Positions 6,024 through 8,532 of a stretch of 8,532 nucleotides of DNA are shown here, piece after piece. This DNA is from Archangium sp. (GTDB lineage: Bacteria > Myxococcota > Myxococcia > Myxococcales > Myxococcaceae). The stretch is from positions 1-8,532 of the forward strand of contig JAEUJT010000039.1 in assembly GCA_016793525.1 (NCBI GenBank), given 5' to 3'. How positions within the stretch are numbered: position 1 is the first letter of the stretch; the number at the start of each line of letters is the position of its first letter. Made by a program: the position numbers and the translations under genes. A model generated the notes under the pieces. The model saw nothing but the letters and a program-made list of their open reading frames with translations. It did not search any database and was not told where the DNA came from.

Positions 6024-7517
6024 ATGGGTGCTGTGCTCAGGTCGAGCCCGATGCAACCTGCGTCCAGCTACGAGATCGTCTTCCAGAACCAAACAGACGA
6101 GGCCGAAGGGCCCATTCGCCACGTGGAGGGCGTGATCCCGCCGGAGCTGAACGGCGCGTTGCTCTCGATGGGGCCGGGGTACCAGACGCTCGGGAACGAC
6201 CCGCTGCACTACTACGACGGGCTCCCCATGGTCAGCGGGGTCGGCTTTCGCAACGGCCAGGCCTACCTCCGCAGCCGCCACGTGCGCACGCCGCTGTTCG
6301 AGAAGGAGACAAAGGCGGGCCGGCAGACCGACCGTCGGGCGCTCACCCAACGCCCGGGGGGCCGGCTCAAGAACCTCGGTTCGAGCATCACCGACCCGAC
6401 CTCACACGACGTCTACGCATGGGGCGGGCGGATCTACGCGAGCGGCAATGGCTCCCACTACGCGCTCGACCCGCTGACCTTCGACACCATCGGCCCGGAG
6501 CGCTGGGGGCTGCCGCCGAACGATCTGCTGTGCCTGATGCCGCGGCCCGATCTCGAGCTCGGCCGGCTCGTGGTGTTCGGCGTCGCGCAGGGCCCCTTCG
6601 GCCGGGCAAAGCTCACCTTCTTCGAGCTCGATGCGGCCATGCGAATCCACCGCCCAGTGAGCGTGGCGTTGCGCGAGTCGATCTCGTTTTTCCACGATCT
6701 CGCGTTCACCCCGAACTGGTACCTGATGATCCAGAACCCGCTGCGAATGCGGGTCGGCGCGATGCTCACCGGTGAGACGTCGCCGATCGAGTGCTTCAGG
6801 TGGCTCGAGCACGGGCCGGTGCTCACGCTGGTTCCGAGAGCTGGAGGGAAAGCCATCGAGGTCGAGCTCCCCGCCCCGCTCAAGCTGATCTTCCACTTCA
6901 TCAACGCCTACGAAGAAGACGGCCAGCTCATCGTCGACGTGGTGGGCGAAAACGGGACGATCGACTTCATGTCGGCGGCCCCTCCCGCGTTGCTCCGGCG
7001 CCACGGCAAGGTCGCCGCCAAGGTCCCCGACATCTCCACGGTGCGGTGCGTGATCGACCCGCGTTCGGGCGCGCTCCTGCGCTGGCACGCGATCGAGGGT
7101 GGCGGCGGAGAGCAGCCCGAGGTCGACCCAGCGCGGCACGGCAAGAGGTACCGCTTCGGCTACGTCCGCGCGGCGGCGGCGGTCGGCGACGAGCTGTGCG
7201 CGAACGACCCGCTGTTTTACCACGGCGTCGCCAAGATCGATCACGACGGCCCGACCGTCAGCACGTGGAGCGCGGGCCCGCGCGGCCTCGCCAGCCACCC
7301 GGCGTTCATCGCACGCGCCGGAGCCACCAGCGAAGACGATGGTTGGCTGATGACCTGGGTTTTAGACATGGACACGGCGACCACCAGCGTCGTGATCTTG
7401 GACGCGCGCGATCTCGCGCGGCCGCCCGTCGCGACGATCCACCTCAACCACCGCGTACCGCTGCCAGGGCACACCCGGTACGAGCCGGGGGTGAGCCTCT
7501 TCGGGTCGGCCTCATGA
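6024..7517 (+). CDS. Carotenoid oxygenase (RPE65/CCD) family protein with an altered metal site
   Basis: A 497-residue protein with the length and seven-bladed propeller signatures of the carotenoid cleavage oxygenase family, non-haem Fe(II) enzymes that cleave carotenoids, apocarotenoids or stilbenes with O2. Recognisable blocks are VEGVIPPELNGALLSMGPG (35-53), HYALDPLTFDTIG (145-157), FFHDLAFTPNWYLM (222-235), FHFINAYEEDG (290-300), GKRYRFGYV (373-381), SEDDGWLMTWV (436-446) and HRVPLPGHTRYEP (476-488). Three iron-binding histidines are present: His224, His291 and His483. At the first His position the usual AHP motif reads LMP, giving Met172. Of the second-shell glutamates, Glu363 (EQPEVDP) is kept, but the other two positions are Gly141 and His425. 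The usual DGDGM motif near the N-terminus is also changed (YDGLPMV, 64-70). The fold assignment is firm; normal dioxygenase activity is doubtful. There is no signal peptide. It is co-transcribed with catalase and overlaps the next gene by ATGA. Confidence 0.9.
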   Translation: MGAVLRSSPMQPASSYEIVFQNQTDEAEGPIRHVEGVIPPELNGALLSMGPGYQTLGNDPLHYYDGLPMVSGVGFRNGQAYLRSRHVRTPLFEKETKAGRQTDRRALTQRPGGRLKNLGSSITDPTSHDVYAWGGRIYASGNGSHYALDPLTFDTIGPERWGLPPNDLLCLMPRPDLELGRLVVFGVAQGPFGRAKLTFFELDAAMRIHRPVSVALRESISFFHDLAFTPNWYLMIQNPLRMRVGAMLTGETSPIECFRWLEHGPVLTLVPRAGGKAIEVELPAPLKLIFHFINAYEEDGQLIVDVVGENGTIDFMSAAPPALLRRHGKVAAKVPDISTVRCVIDPRSGALLRWHAIEGGGGEQPEVDPARHGKRYRFGYVRAAAAVGDELCANDPLFYHGVAKIDHDGPTVSTWSAGPRGLASHPAFIARAGATSEDDGWLMTWVLDMDTATTSVVILDARDLARPPVATIHLNHRVPLPGHTRYEPGVSLFGSAS

Positions 7518-8532
7518 CGCGACCCTTCGAGCTCGGCCTCGACACCTTCGGCGATCGCACCGCCACGCCAGGCGGCCCGCTCGTCTCACACGCCCAGGCG
7601 CTGCGCGACGTCGTGGAGCAAGCCGTACACGCCGACCGCGTCGGCCTCGACTTCTTCGGCATCGGAGAGCACCACCGCGACGACTTCGCCGTGTCCGCGC
7701 CCGAGGTGGTCTTGGCGGCGATCGCAGCGCGCACGCAGCGCATCAAGCTCGGCACCGCGGTCACGATTCTCAGCACCGACGATCCAATTCGCGTCTTCCA
7801 GCGCTTCAGCACCTTGGCGGCGCTCTCGAACGGCCGGGCCGAGGTCATTCTCGGTCGCGGCTCGTTCACCGAGTCGTTTCCCCTCTTCGGGCTCGAGCTG
7901 CGCGACTACGCGATGTTGTTCGAGGAGAAGCTCGAGCTCTTTGCCGCCGTTCGCCAACAGCGGCCAGTTCGCTGGGAAGGTCAGCACCGGTCGCCGCTCT
8001 CGATCGATCGCGTCGTGCCGCCAGTCGAGTACGGCCTGCTGCCGACCTGGGTCGGAGTGGGCGGCACACCGGAGTCCGTGATCCGCGCCGCGCACCATGG
8101 CTTCTCCCTGATGCTCGCGATCATCGGGGGAGAGCCCGCGCGGTTCGCCACCTTCGTCGATCTCTACCAGCGCGCGCTGAAGGAGTTCGGGCGAGAGCCG
8201 CTGCCCATCGGCGTGCACGCGCCAGGGCATGTCGCGGCGACCGACGAGCAAGCGCGCAACGAGCTGTGGCCCCATTTCCTCGACCAGCGAACCCGCATCG
8301 GTGCGGAGCGCGGCTGGCCACCTCCGAACCGAGCGCAATTCGAGCGCGAGGCCGGCACCGACGGAGCGATCTTCGTCGGCTCGCCGCAGACCGTCGCCGA
8401 CAAGATCGTGCGCACCGCCAAGGCGCTGCAGCTCTCCCGCTTCGATCTCAAATACGCCAACGGCGCGATGCCGGTGGAGCAGCTCCACGCGAGCATCGAG
8501 CTCATCGGCACGGCGGTCGCGCCAGCAGTCCG
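7514..8532 (+). CDS. LLM-class flavin-dependent oxidoreductase (3' partial)
   Basis: ATG 7514 overlaps the preceding stop (ATGA), implying translational coupling. The frame then stays open to the window end: 339 full codons plus two bases of a CGN arginine codon. The protein has the TIM-barrel pattern of bacterial-luciferase-like (LLM) flavin oxidoreductases. It begins FELGLDTFGDR, then shows FGIGEHHRDDFAVSAPEVVL (48-67), IKLGTAVTILSTDDPIRVFQ (77-96), LSNGRAEVILGRGSFTESFP (104-123), TWVGVGGTPESV (178-189) and IFVGSPQTVADKI (286-298). These match the subfamily of probable LLM oxidoreductases typified by Agrobacterium Atu3640 (structure 2I7G), as I recall it. The usual length is about 340-350 residues, so only a few codons are probably missing. 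It most likely uses FMN and acts on an unknown substrate; it is not a light-producing luciferase subunit. It is the third gene of the catalase operon. Confidence 0.92.
   Translation, partial: MTRPFELGLDTFGDRTATPGGPLVSHAQALRDVVEQAVHADRVGLDFFGIGEHHRDDFAVSAPEVVLAAIAARTQRIKLGTAVTILSTDDPIRVFQRFSTLAALSNGRAEVILGRGSFTESFPLFGLELRDYAMLFEEKLELFAAVRQQRPVRWEGQHRSPLSIDRVVPPVEYGLLPTWVGVGGTPESVIRAAHHGFSLMLAIIGGEPARFATFVDLYQRALKEFGREPLPIGVHAPGHVAATDEQARNELWPHFLDQRTRIGAERGWPPPNRAQFEREAGTDGAIFVGSPQTVADKIVRTAKALQLSRFDLKYANGAMPVEQLHASIELIGTAVAPAV

Noticed and set aside
5199..6350. Long minus-strand open frames antisense to the catalase and oxygenase genes.
   Set aside because: They are low-complexity Ser/Thr/Arg-rich translations opposite well-conserved proteins, typical of GC-rich DNA with few chance stops; no family motif or ribosome site supports them.
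7586..8488. A 300-codon minus-strand open frame opposite the LLM oxidoreductase.
   Set aside because: The plus strand encodes a clear LLM-family protein through the same bases; the antisense product has no recognisable motif and charged shadow composition.
7514..8532. LLM protein considered as a luciferase (lux) subunit.
   Set aside because: The sequence matches the general LLM oxidoreductase type (Atu3640-like) and none of the lux neighbours are present.

Overview
The window is GC-rich, with coding frames strongly biased to G or C at third positions. It looks like a chromosomal segment of a Myxococcota (myxobacterial-type) bacterium. The main support is a secreted lipoprotein with the Cys-rich 'GF.D.D.DP.TGCE' motif common in that phylum, paired with a small exported protein of a type also common there. 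The assignment is an inference; there is no rRNA or other taxonomic marker here. I see no mobile element, tRNA, rRNA or CRISPR array.

Layout. Bases 1-197 hold the C-terminal end of an unrecognised plus-strand gene. It is followed by a tight pair of envelope genes: a small exported protein with two C-terminal hydrophobic helices (230-967), and a 548-residue lipoprotein with Cys-rich, fibronectin-III-like and two lectin/laminin-G-like regions (964-2610). The start and stop of this pair overlap (GTGA). The lipoprotein gene converges on a minus-strand short-chain dehydrogenase/reductase (SDR, 2665-3429). The SDR is divergent from a three-gene plus-strand operon: a large-subunit clade 2 catalase of KatE/HPII type (3628-6003), a carotenoid-oxygenase-family protein (6024-7517) and a flavin-dependent LLM-class oxidoreductase (from 7514, cut by the window end).

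How the genes may work together. The catalase to oxygenase gap is 20 bases with a strong GGAGGA ribosome site, and the oxygenase and LLM genes overlap by ATGA, so the three are probably co-transcribed. The 198-base divergent region upstream of the catalase carries two dyads that could control both directions. A locus joining peroxide removal to apocarotenoid or other oxidised-lipid metabolism is a reasonable hypothesis but is not shown by the sequence.

The two most unusual points are at active sites. The carotenoid-oxygenase homologue seems to have lost one of its four iron-binding histidines (Met172 in its place) and two of the three second-shell glutamates (Gly141 and His425), while keeping the other three histidines. 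The catalase has a cysteine (Cys430) exactly 23 residues before its haem-ligand tyrosine (Tyr453), where E. coli HPII has the histidine that is crosslinked to that tyrosine. This arrangement matches the Cys-Tyr bond described in Neurospora catalase-1.
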